Shown: positions 13,794 through 22,440 of the stretch, one piece after another | Numbering within the stretch: the stretch's first letter is position 1 | How the letters are laid out: each line of letters starts with the position of its first letter | Assembly: GCA_963693305.1 (NCBI GenBank) | Contig: OY855907.1 | Span: 32,165,301-32,229,300 of the forward strand | Direction: 5' to 3' | DNA from: Meandrina meandrites | Lineage: Eukaryota; Cnidaria; Anthozoa; Scleractinia; Meandrinidae | Length of the DNA: 64,000 nucleotides | Made by a program: the position numbers and the translations under genes | Notes under the pieces: generated by a model | Seen by the model: only the letters and a program-made list of their open reading frames with translations | Database searches by the model: none | What the model was told of the DNA's origin: nothing

Positions 13794-16154
13794 CACGCAA
13801 AAAAAGAACTCGGCCAATATCCCGCCATCTTGACCTCACGCTTGGTCAATAACCCATATATATTAGTTGGCATATACCTCTGTCACTATATTGCATGACT
13901 TGTAACAGTACAGTACTACTACATGTAATTTATGTTAAATTTTTCTTTATGACACGTTTTCATACACAATGTAGCCATTTGAGTCAGCAATGTACAGTCA
14001 ATTACATTGTACGACATGAGTTGTCCCTTATGACTTAAGGAGAAGATCTCCATTTCACACCTGAAATATGACAGTTTAGTATATTTTATATACATGTGGT
14101 TAAAAAAGTAAGTTGGAATTTAGGAACAAAGATTTTTTATACTCACCACTTGTGCAAACAGGTCCAACAGTAGGATAAGTACATTCACAGCGGAACTTGT
14201 ACCCCAAGTATGACTCGTTAAAGCATGACCCGTTGTTGCAAGGATTGTGAATACATGTTTGGTTCATTAAAGGTGGGGTAGTTGGCGTAGGCCGTGTCGT
14301 GGGCACTACAGACGAGGAAACAAGAACAGTACTCATTGACGGGGATATCTTAACAGTTGATGTGTAATAGACAGTAGATAATGATGCCTGCATTGTTCTA
14401 ATGGATGAAGTTGATGTTTTTACAGCGTGTGACGTGGTGAAAGAAGATAATACTGATGCTGTGCCCGTGGAATATGCAATAGTGCTGTTTGATGTTAATG
14501 GTGATGACGTAAGCAATAATGAAGATGACAACAGCGATGACATCATACTTGAAGAAGGAGATGATGTGAAGTGCAATGATGAAGACACATCATGTCTTGA
14601 TGACAAACTCTCCGTCAATTTGGTTGTAATGGTAACCAAACTTGGACTTGTCATTATGGCTGAAGTAACAACTTTTGAAAAAGTGCTGCTAACTGATGTT
14701 GCAGTGGTTTTCACAGAGGAAAGTGTCGCTTGTGATGAGGAAATAACAGGCAGCGAAGAATTGAACGTGTTAAGAACTGATGAAAATGAAGACGAGAATC
14801 TCACTGTTGACGGCTGCTGCGAGGATGATAGTGCTGTAGCGATCTTGCTTGTCAATACCGGCACAGTTGATAACAGCGATGTAGTTGGCGATGATGTTGA
14901 TTGCGAAGTGCTTGTCCTTGTGCTTACTTGGTGCGATGACATGGGAGCAGAAGATTCCACTCGACTTGCTGTAGAAACTGGTGAATAAGATGACTTTTGT
15001 GTAGCAAAGCTAGAATTGCTCACCAAAGTTGTGGAAAATAACGTACTTGTTTGGAAGGGTGTTGACGATGAGACTGCAACCGACGATGAAGTAATGTTTA
15101 CTGTACAGTTTCGTCCTGTAAAATTTGGAGGACAGGTGCAAGTATAATTTCGTCGTTTTTCTCCTGACCGCTCACAAGTTCCACCGTTGGCACATGGATT
15201 ATCTGCACAAAGGTCTGGAATAACAATTCCACAGTTTACTCCCTCAAATCCTGGCGTGCATAAGCATGAGTAACTATTAATGTAATGAACACAAAATCCT
15301 CCATTTTTACATGGACTAGACTGGCATTCGTCAATGTCCTTTTCACAAAAGGTTCCCTCGTAGCCTGTTACACAAGTACAATTAAAGCTATCAGCTACAC
15401 CATCTGCGAAATCTTGGCATGTTGCACCATTTTTACAAGGGTTTCTGCTTGCATGGCAACTGTCTAGCTCTTCACAGAACCTCCCTTTGTATGCATCGCA
15501 ACATAAACATGAGTAATTTCGTGTAAAAAAGGTTCTTGCATCACTGCTGCAAAGACCTACGCCACTACAAACGCCTAAGTTAGGCATTGCTGGGTTTACA
15601 CAGCCTGACTGTTGGCGCTTACGCACATACAGTTCAAGCCGTATGCCAAAATTGCAACTTAAAAGGCCAGCTGTAGTTATAAAATACTTGATTCCTGGTG
15701 GGTTTAAATACTTTGACGGCACTTGAAATGGGGCGTTTGTGGTATTTTGAACAATTTGTCCACTTGAGGCACAACTATAGTAACTATCTCTTGAAACATT
15801 CAGAACGTCCATACTGAGTGATTCTGGCTTGAATATCACACTATCCCCCTGTATAACTGTTTGAGGTATTTGTTTGGGACCTCTTATATATCCCGAGGGA
15901 TCACTTTCACCATAGCATTCTTCGGCAGTCTGGCCATCACAAATATGACCATTGTGGCCCCATTCTATGACCGCTGTTTTAACGGTGTTGTTAAAGCACT
16001 GAAAGCCAGACGGACATTGTAAGTCACAAAGCGAGTTCGATGACAGAGAACTGGCGTTCTGAGCCGACACACTCATTAATCCCGATGTAAAAACCCAGAC
16101 AACGCAAATTATCGCCACCCGTTGACGGTTGAACTGCAGTAATGTCGAATGCAT
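542..16154 (-). CDS. Secreted EGF/laminin-G matrix protein (agrin/perlecan domain V-like), 8 exons
   Basis: Joining eight GT-AG exons (16154-14147, 12244-11965, 7687-7446, 5855-5583, 4868-4017, 3418-3232, 1754-1457, 637-542) gives an uninterrupted frame of 1412 codons; every intron phase matches (1,2,1,1,1,2,0). The start is the ATG before a hydrophobic signal peptide (residues about 12-31). Order: unusual Cys-containing N-terminal region with a cupredoxin-like stretch (about 97-180), atypical EGF (185-228), EGF (233-270), calcium-binding-type EGF with DIDEC (273-308), EGF (315-350), Ser/Thr-rich mucin-like stalk (353-629), EGF (634-667), LamG1, two EGF, LamG2, two EGF, LamG3. No membrane segment is seen, so it should be secreted. 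The C-terminal order LG-EGF-EGF-LG-EGF-EGF-LG is that of perlecan domain V, and Ser/Thr stalk plus EGF before LG1 recalls agrin. Such LG modules usually bind dystroglycan, integrins or heparin. The exact orthologue is uncertain. Confidence 0.88.
778..998. mobile_element. hAT-type MITE copy 1 (in LamG intron 7)
   Basis: It starts CAGGGCTGCAAATAA and ends TTATTTGCAGCCCTG, about 221 bp, with no coding capacity. It is related, in opposite orientation, to the element at 2851-3100. The flanks share CGTTTG (771-777 and 999-1004), consistent with a degraded 8-bp target duplication overlapping the terminal TG. Confidence 0.7.
1457..1754 (-). CDS. LamG gene exon 7: middle of LamG3
   Basis: The acceptor TCTCTAG lies above 1754 and the donor GTATGT below 1457. 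It encodes [35 protein letters not shown] and FTGCIDHFE, the LamG core and the conserved GCI motif. Ends in phase 0. Confidence 0.86.
2851..3100. mobile_element. hAT-type MITE copy 2 (in LamG intron 6)
   Basis: Terminal inverted repeats begin CAGGGCTGCAAATAA. TGTGAAAG occurs at 2843-2850 and again at 3099-3106, an exact 8-bp duplication overlapping the terminal TG, as expected for hAT. The interior is similar to copy 1 in reverse complement, including GCATATCGAGCA and ATGACATCCGGCCTC. Confidence 0.75.
3232..3418 (-). CDS. LamG gene exon 6: first part of LamG3
   Basis: This 187-nt exon is found only by translating between a TTTGTAG acceptor above 3418 and a GTAAGT donor below 3232. It reads [17 protein letters not shown], then [20 protein letters not shown], a LamG N-terminal half. 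Phase 1 in, phase 2 out, which joins exons 5 and 7 in frame. Confidence 0.85.
4017..4868 (-). CDS. LamG gene exon 5: complete LamG2 plus two EGF-like modules
   Basis: The acceptor ATATTCAG lies above 4868 and the donor GTGGGT below 4017, phase 1 on both sides. LamG2 contains [20 protein letters not shown] and LYIGGIPD, followed by EGFs reading [14 protein letters not shown] and [13 protein letters not shown]. LamG2 is uninterrupted, unlike LamG1 and LamG3. Confidence 0.87.
5583..5855 (-). CDS. LamG gene exon 4: two EGF-like modules
   Basis: The acceptor CTTTTCAG lies above 5855 and the donor GTGAGT below 5583, with phase 1 on both sides, so the exon is a symmetrical module. The first EGF reads [13 protein letters not shown] and the second [13 protein letters not shown], both six-cysteine patterns. 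Confidence 0.87.
7446..7687 (-). CDS. LamG gene exon 3: second half of LamG1
   Basis: The acceptor TTTTAG precedes 7687 and the donor GTACTG follows 7446. It encodes NWYVGGVP and [13 protein letters not shown], the usual LamG C-terminal signature. The intron before it (7688-11964) carries the nested transposons. Confidence 0.85.
8493..11443 (+). mobile_element. Apparently intact hAT DNA transposon
   Basis: The ends read TAGGGCTGCAACGATAC... and ...CGTTGCAGCCCTA. The element is flanked by a perfect 8-bp duplication ATCGTGAC (8485-8492 and 11444-11451). Subterminal regions are rich in TATCG/CGATA words, likely transposase binding sites. At 2951 bp with an open two-exon transposase, it looks young. 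Confidence 0.9.
8858..11044 (+). CDS. hAT transposase with BED zinc finger (ZBED-like), two exons
   Basis: Exon 1 (8858-10366) and exon 2 (10505-11044) join in phase 0 across a GTATTT...CATAG intron to give 682 residues without a stop. Residues 20-68 form a BED finger (C44, C47, H63, H67/H68). The RNase H-like core shows TTDGWTS (D188), VVTDNASN (D256) and CFAH (276-279). Exon 2 holds the hAT C-terminal dimerisation region with NPLDWWK and [10 protein letters not shown]. It should bind the element ends and catalyse cut-and-paste transposition in the nucleus. The ATG at 8858 was chosen because the BED finger follows closely; an in-frame ATG at 8735 would add 41 residues of low-quality sequence. 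The catalytic glutamate was not placed with certainty. Confidence 0.88.
11965..12244 (-). CDS. LamG gene exon 2: first half of LamG1
   Basis: The acceptor CTGCAG lies directly above 12244 and the donor GTAAGT directly below 11965. In phase it reads [10 protein letters not shown], then [12 protein letters not shown] and [10 protein letters not shown], typical LamG beta strands. Phase 1 in, phase 2 out. Confidence 0.85.
12738..12775. repeat. 38-bp perfect palindrome
   Basis: Eighteen bases starting CCCGAGCGGTCAAGATGG are followed by AG and then their exact complement. The GGTCAAGATGG word also occurs in the hairpin at 13701-13851, so both probably belong to one MITE family. Confidence 0.7.
13701..13851. 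repeat. 151-bp hairpin MITE
   Basis: Arms starting TATTGACCAAGC and ending GCTTGGTCAATA fold back almost completely, with a loop of about 13 bases near 13774. The inner stem includes TTTTTTTGCGTGTTTATGGACC and its complement. Non-coding, in LamG intron 1. Confidence 0.75.
14147..16154 (-). CDS. LamG gene exon 1: signal peptide, four EGF modules, Ser/Thr-rich stalk, fifth EGF
   Basis: The open frame runs from the ATG at 16154 to a GTGAGT donor just below 14147 and ends in phase 1. It encodes residues 1-669. The stalk (about 353-629) is almost wholly Ser, Thr, Val and Pro, a likely O-glycosylated spacer. N-x-S/T sites are frequent around residues 33, 118 and 136. Reading past the donor only adds an intron-derived tail, so the longer ORF is not the protein end. 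Confidence 0.88.
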
Positions 16155-16229
16155 AATCGTTCGAGCGAGTTCGGCGCTTCTTCACACAAACTTGCAGTTT
16201 CACAGTTCAGCAATTAGTTCCTTATCGTT

Positions 16230-16940
16230 TCTGGTATTTATCTTCTTCCAAAGATCAAGTATCAAGGTCCCGAGTGATTGTACTCGCCTTTTAGAAGAGT
16301 CTCCATTCCTCTGCCAAACAACAATCGCTCAATAGATAAATTTGCTCAGAAGACGACGAATTCAAACTTCACGGACAGGAAACAGCTGTCAAAATACCTG
16401 AAAATACAGTACCGTGTTGCAAAATGTCGTATTCAAGCGTTCGGCAAAAACAACATACTCCTCCAAGACGCGATGAATTCCATTCGAGTTCCGCGCTTGG
16501 AAAGTGTTTTAAGCACTGTCTTGTTGTAAATTGCTGGCAAATTCCAAAGCTGTAAACAACCACAAACGGATCCAACGGTTTAAACAAAGCAGCTGTGTCG
16601 AGTCGAAGCTTGTTGCGAGAAATTCGAAAGCAGATCTTTGACAGATCAAATATGGCGTCCACTCGTTTTCGGCGATTCACAATTCGCAGCAGTAATCTTG
16701 GTACTTTCGGACGTTTAAAACGACTCCTCGAGTAGTCTTAAATATTTCATGGGTCACTCTTTCTGCGGTTACTGGACGAAGCTTTTTAAAACTCAAATAT
16801 TTCACACCAAAGGAACGCTTAGCGACCGTTTGCTTCGATCATTTTAATAACAAAGGTTGTTAGGTTCTGGTGTTCTATTGTTCTCTGTTTTATCGCGTCT
16901 TCTGATTGGTTCGTTTTCGTGATGAGGATGCAGACGCGGT
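16230..16940. repeat. Diverged duplicate of the segment at 33.00-33.64 kb
   Basis: Collinear matches to 33001-33640 include GGTATTTATCTTCTTCCAAAG, CTACAAACGGATCCAACGG (small differences), AAATATGGCGTCCAC and CGACTCCTCGAG. Both copies lie just upstream of a gene start (the LamG gene here, LRAT-like gene A there). It may be a repeat family or an old duplication carrying upstream sequence. Confidence 0.6.
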
Positions 16941-16993
16941 CGTTGGAGCTAAAGTTGGAGGACACATCATCGCTTTGTAAAATAAATGCGTAG

Positions 16994-17236
16994 TTACTTT
17001 TTAATCTCCTGAAATCCTTTGGAATATTCTTTGCGAACTTTAATCAGTGATTTTGAAGCAGTAGTGAGTATTTTAACAGCAGCAGGCCGCCGACCCATTT
17101 CAAATTCCCATTCATACCAGCGAGCCAGCAGCCGATTGCAGAGAAACACAGTGGGGTCTGGGAATGAGAATTTATAAACTCGTTCCCAGATCTTTGAAAG
17201 GCGTGTTGTCCTGTCGAAATACAAATCAAAGGGTCA
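16994..17236 (-). CDS. Possible terminal exon of an unidentified gene
   Basis: A 76-codon open frame contains RLSKIWERVYKFSF, RLLARWYEWEFEMGRR and VRKEYSKGFQEIKK, then a TAA. The composition is protein-like and a plausible TTTCGACAG acceptor lies inside its upstream end, but no ATG starts it. No family was recognised, and no upstream exon was found between 17.24 and 18.0 kb. It could be a coding exon, a decayed gene fragment, or chance. Confidence 0.25.
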
Positions 17237-17785
17237 TCAAAGTTTCCAACATGATCGGATCAGGGGATCGTATTTATTTCGAGGTTCCGTGTAAATCTGT
17301 ATCACCTTGTTCCTTGTCTACATGCCTTTGCTGCTCAGCAAGTAAGAAACAAACTTTTAATTTGAGCCTTTTCGTGACTTCGCATTATTATAAGCGAAAC
17401 GTGAAGATAGACGGACACGCTGTCACGCTCAAATGTTAAATAAACAATAGGCTTCATGCATGATGACAACTTATGTTCTATTGTTCTCTCAGCCAGTCAT
17501 GTGAGACCTTACGAGAGCTGCATGGCGACCCGACTTATGCTCAAAATTCACCACCAAGCCTCGTTTACGCAAATTATTCTCAACCCTCTGCTACCTTCAT
17601 GCAGTTTTCACATGGGTATTCTTTTCATCTTTGCTGCTTTGGGAATTCGTTCATGATAAAATTCGTAAGTTTGCACTTCGAAACCGAGGCTTGGTGGTGA
17701 AACTAGCCAGTCTGACGTAAACATGCATGAGGGCTATTGGAAGAAGCTTACATTTGCATAATCACAGCTCCGTCGGGTTAAGAAG

Positions 17786-17823
17786 CTTAATTATCCCTCT
17801 AGCTCTCCTCCGCAGAGGCCTCT
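17786..17823. repeat. Short repeat end, inverted relative to 21712-21740
   Basis: CTCTCCTCCGCAGAGGC here is present inverted at 21712-21734, each next to AATTATCCC. The two could be separate MITE fragments or the ends of a 3.9-kb element. No target duplication was found. Confidence 0.45.
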
Positions 17824-17983
17824 GTTTTTTTTTCGTACAGACTGGGAATTGGGGAGAGGTGAAAAGTAAGCGCGAGGAGCCTGGCGAGAATAGAAACGAA
17901 AGCGCGCGGGGGACACTGGGAAGGGAAAAGGAAAGGCGGGAGGCCTCCGGACAGATTTGCGGTTCTGTGGTCATCCTTTAATT

Positions 17984-18409
17984 ATGGCTGAAGGAGACGA
18001 TGATTTGAACGACTTTGAGTGTTCTTTTAAAGATCTAAGTATAGAAGGTAAGTAGACGCATTTTGGTGAAGTTTCGATCCTTATTTTCGTTGTTTTGGCC
18101 AGTTCAGATTGTGGTGTGAATGTCCGCCATTTTGGATTTATTTGGAACAGTTTTCCTTCTAATAAACTATGTTTTTTCGATCTTACCATTCTTAAAATCG
18201 AAAATGACGACGGATGTCAGCCAATCACTGGTACGGCAGTAAAGGGAAGAGCCGGTGGATCAGGAAAGCATTCTTTGACGCTGAGTTCCAAGTGTGCGAA
18301 TGAGCGAATCAAAGATCAACTATTAAGCAGTGCTGAAGGATTTGACGGCTATACAGGCCTCTTATCTGGGGCTACAACGGGTTTTATAGATTTCTTGTCT
18401 TACTTTTAA
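17984..18409 (+). CDS. Possible small two-exon gene, product unknown
   Basis: An ATG at 17984 opens MAEGDDDLNDFECSFKDLSI and ends at a good GTAAGT donor after 18047 (phase 1). A candidate acceptor GGCAG before 18240 matches that phase and leads into GRAGGSGKHSLTLSSKCANE, ending at TAA 18407-18409, about 99 residues. The acidic start looks like a genuine first exon; the second exon is weaker and a competing acceptor exists at 18220. No domain was recognised. Confidence 0.3.
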
Positions 18410-19887
18410 GGAATATACAGCTACTGGTTAGGCTATGACATAATTTCGAAGCTTATTAAGTTGTCAAATCAGTGAAAAATAGTCTTGTTTCTTGTTTTAT
18501 GGTGCAGGGATTACGCAGTTAAAAATTTTGACAGCCGGCATTGTGTACCTGATAGGCGGTTATCTGAGCCATAGGCCCAGAAGATGGTGCGGAAATCAAG
18601 CCGGGAAAATCAGGCTGACAGCTGGGTATTTTTCCCTGCTCCCAGCTATTATCTACATCCCTACTGGTGACCTTGAAATTAAAAGTAAACTATCTTTTTG
18701 TATGTTGATTTCATTCAGTAATAAGCAATCTTTAGGTGTACATTTTTTTTTTAATCTTTCACTCCTAAGAGTGCAAATCAATTTAATGCCAGTAGTGATC
18801 AGCACGAATTTCTCATTAAAAAAAAAATAGGCATGATCAAGATTGAACTCTAGTAAGAGAATTTTGACATTTAAAGGGGTGAAAAAATAGATTTAAAAGT
18901 TGGAACCACATTTATTAACTGTTCACTAGGAATAGTAAAGAGAATTTATTTTGGTCAGTTGTTTGATATTCTATCCACTGGTTGCATGACATTCAAATTT
19001 TCCTTTTGATTCATGATAAATCAACAATGTGATTGTTCCAGCAATTCTTTTTCCATGTACCACATGTCCATATCTTGCTGCAATGACAAAATTACACCAG
19101 CCATTTTATTTTGTTTTGTGTAATTTTTGGTGCCTTGAAATCAAAATATAAGTGCTTTGTGTCTTTATTATTTGATTGCTGTACTATCAGCTAACAAATT
19201 CCCTTCAGCTGCAAAGAAGGGAGTGAAAAAGTATGTATCATGCACATCACCAACTTGTTTATTGACTGCAGAATTTTTAAGTCCAGAGCACTTAGCCTAC
19301 TAGTTGTTGCCAACTAATTTTAAGATTTTGCTAACATGTTCTTCTGAGGCAGATGAACTACAGCAACAAATGTATGCAGAGATTAGTAACAAATGTACAA
19401 CTGTTGTACAATAAATTATAGTACCCTTAAGGTAGTATGTGCCCCCTGGCCCCGGAACAATTCAACATCAAAAGGTATTGTAATGCAGAATAAAACAGTT
19501 GCCTTGAAAAGATGTGTATTTATTTTTTTTTTTGCACAGTTAGTAAAGTAAACACTTCTCTGTTGCATAAGCCTATCAACTGGGGTGTAACTACTACATT
19601 ATTCAAAACATCTCCTATTTAATTTCAGAAGCTCCACGTTTCTTTTGCTTATGAGGATATACCCTTGACTGTTTTTAACAAATGTACACTGTAGCAGGAG
19701 TAATGCACCTTTTAACCATTTGGCATCAAGTTTGAATCCTCAAAAAGACTGGAGCCATCACATTTTACTGATCATATTATAATTTCACACTGAGCATGTG
19801 GGAAAAACAAAGAGGAAACTCTTGTCATTCAGCAAAATTTTCTTTACAAATTTTATGAAAATTATCCTTTTTATGTCAGAGGGTTGA
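18410..19887. other. AT-rich stretch without a supported gene
   Basis: Only short open frames without domains or paired splice sites are visible. It may be intronic to the candidate gene starting at 17984. Confidence 0.35.
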
Positions 19888-20305
19888 AATCGTCCATGTT
19901 TCGGTAATTGTGAAGAGCTTTCCTCAGCCAACTGTTGGTCGTCAGTAGGCCAACAGGCCACAGACAGATGACTGACAGTTTCCCAAAACAGACATTTTAC
20001 TGTAAAATAGACCATTAAAAGCCAGGGTTAACCCAACACTGAAAGCAATAAGACCAGATAAACTTTATATTTCATCGTAGTACATCATCTACTTACTGGA
20101 CTGCTCGTCAAGATTTTCTTTTATACAAAGCTTTATTTGTAATAAGTATATCACCTGCACAAGTTGCAGTCCACTGGGCAAGCACTGAAATTATCGACAG
20201 ATGGGCCAAAACCTGTCGACCGACAAACGGCCAACAGTCGGCTGATTGACCACCGACAGTCGGTTGAGGGGAGCTGTTCTTCACAATTATCCATGTTTCT
20301 GGCCA
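19888..20305. repeat. Imperfect inverted repeat pair, about 420 bp
   Basis: CCATGTTTCGGTAATTGTGA near 19893 matches, inverted, the CAATTATCCATGTTTCTGG near 20284. CAACTGTTGG/CCAACAGTCGG words follow in order. Likely a decayed MITE. Confidence 0.4.
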
Positions 20306-20374
20306 GTTTGTCCAATCAAAACGAACATATATGCCCCAATTGCCTTTGCCTTTGAGCGCCCCATTGCCAGAATT

Positions 20375-21029
20375 TTAAGGGGGGTCCTTCTTAACTACAG
20401 ATCTAGAGCAGTTGCTAGGGAATTCCTGAAGACCAGTTTTAGTGGCAAGCCATTTTACACCGTTTTGTAACGCTAAATGGTAAATTTTGTGGGGCAGGAA
20501 ATACCTGTTTGAAATATTGACATTGCGCCTGCATAACTAGTGCCAGTCCTAAACCGCGCGTTGGAATTTAAAATCCCTAAAACTTGGAGGAAAAAAGGAA
20601 GAGTTCTGAATTTTTTAAAGAATCGGAGATAACATAGCCTTCTTTATAATCCTACGTATGGGATTACCGTTTACAAGAAAGAAAAAAACACTACTGAAGA
20701 AAGTCTGAAAATACGGGTGTTTATTATGTCATAACTTTTACAATAATGCAAATTTTGTAAAACCCATACGAAGCATTAAGCATGTGGACATTCTTTATCT
20801 ATTGGCACTGATTTTGACTTTCAGTTTTATATTCCCTTTCAGTTTTAGGTTTTTTTCTATTCTGGCCACGCCACTTGTCAAATATGGCCGTGATTTCAAA
20901 CTCTTGAAGGACTCTTCAATTGAACAAAGTTGCGAAAAAAGCTTATCCGTAGCAGGTCAAGTTTCCAAAATATGGCGGTTAGATACCTTCCTTAGCAACA
21001 ACTTAGTAGTTAAGAAGGACCCCCCTTAA
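20375..21029. mobile_element. piggyBac-like MITE
   Basis: Perfect 24-bp inverted termini start TTAAGGGGGGTCCTTCTTAA, with TTAA at both outer ends (20375-20378 and 21026-21029), the piggyBac target. Internal sequence has no transposase. Total 655 bp. Confidence 0.65.
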
Positions 21030-21711
21030 TGACTTTCCATTAGAACCAGAGGGTAATACAGTAATTTTTTTCAATACCTTCCCAACATCTCATTTGAATT
21101 AAAGTGTGTCCAGAGAATCTGAAAACACCAAAAGTACTTATGGAATATTATTTGTGTCTTGAATTAAAATTCACGTACTGCCAACTAAATCGGACATAAA
21201 CGAATACAGTCGCCTAGATGTATGTCATAACAAGGAAATGAACGAACCGTTGGCACTCGGAGGTTGCTCAACTTATTGATAACTTCAGCGGTTTCATCTC
21301 CATGAAACTCTTGAAAACGCGCTTTGCATTTCCCACGAACAGAATCTGACATCGATAGCTGGAGTTGCGATGCATCGTGCGTATAAGTGCCGCCTCAAAC
21401 CATTATACTGCCGTCGCTCTCGAAACACTTATAACACAAAGCTTTTCCATTTTTCTTCGCAGACTGAAAAGGTCGATAAGAGTGGAAGAGAAGTTGCCGT
21501 CCTTGTCGAACTGCATGTTCAGCTTCCACCGCCATGTTAGCTCATGTTGTAAAGAACTTGGCCTCAGCCCAGACTCTCTCGGAAATCGGGCGCCATTTTG
21601 AAATCATTATCTGGCAGAGGCTCCCGGCTTTTCGCTCTTCCCATCGTCCCCCGCGCTCCCCCTATTTTTCATTTTTCGTGTTTTTCGCCCCCTTCCACTG
21701 ATCGAAGGAGC

Positions 21712-21740
21712 CTCTGCGGAGGAGAGAGTAATTATCCCAC
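21712..21740. repeat. Partner of the 17786 repeat end
   Basis: GCCTCTGCGGAGGAGAGAG followed by TAATTATCCC, inverted relative to 17786-17823. Confidence 0.45.
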
Positions 21741-22229
21741 AATAGGACTTAATATTCCTCGGGAGAGCCTCAGTTAAGTAAATTTTCCTGTACCAAGCTT
21801 ATGTACTTCGAAATTTCGGAGTATCGTCAAGCGTATACGTGTTGATTATCACGCGCTGTAAAATAACGTTCCATCGTTAACGATGGAACACTATAGAAAT
21901 TCGTCGTCGTATATACCGACCTAAAAGCTGAAAAATACTCACGAAACCTTTCAGCTGATCGGTTAGAAACAAAATATGAAAGCTGTGAGAAGTAAATGTT
22001 GTAAAATATAAGAACACTCACTTAGCAATCGATCACCTTCCAAAACACAAGCAGTAAGCCAAGATGTTCCTTTTACATCGTGGACCATCGGTAGGTCATC
22101 GTTGATACGAAGTGTTCGCGAAGAGACCACAAGATCTGTATTTATTTGTGCTGATTGGCTACGAAGTATATTCTATTGTTACTTACTTACATTCGGAAAT
22201 CTTACAAGACTGCAATAGTGACTATACCT

Positions 22230-22301
22230 GGCACGTTTCTTGATAGACTTAAAACGGTTGTGCTTGGGGTTGTGCACAACTACCACAACCGGTATATTTT
22301 A
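22230..22301 (+). repeat. Left 72-bp terminal inverted repeat
   Basis: Identical to the complement of 31974-32045. It contains GTGCACAACTACCACAACC, one variant copy of the array monomer. Confidence 0.8.
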
Positions 22302-22440
22302 GGGCAAACATTTAAGGTGTGAAAAAAACAGTGCTGCTTTATTGTGAGCGCAAATACATCTACTTGTTTTCAAACAAAACGGCCTATATGAACTCTTAAA
22401 CCAGCAACCTAATGAGACAATTAGTAATGCTTACATATAC

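Noticed and set aside
14401..14988. 195-codon acidic plus-strand ORF
   Set aside because: Antisense shadow of the Ser/Thr-rich stalk of the LamG protein; the minus frame has signal peptide, EGF modules and matching splice phases.
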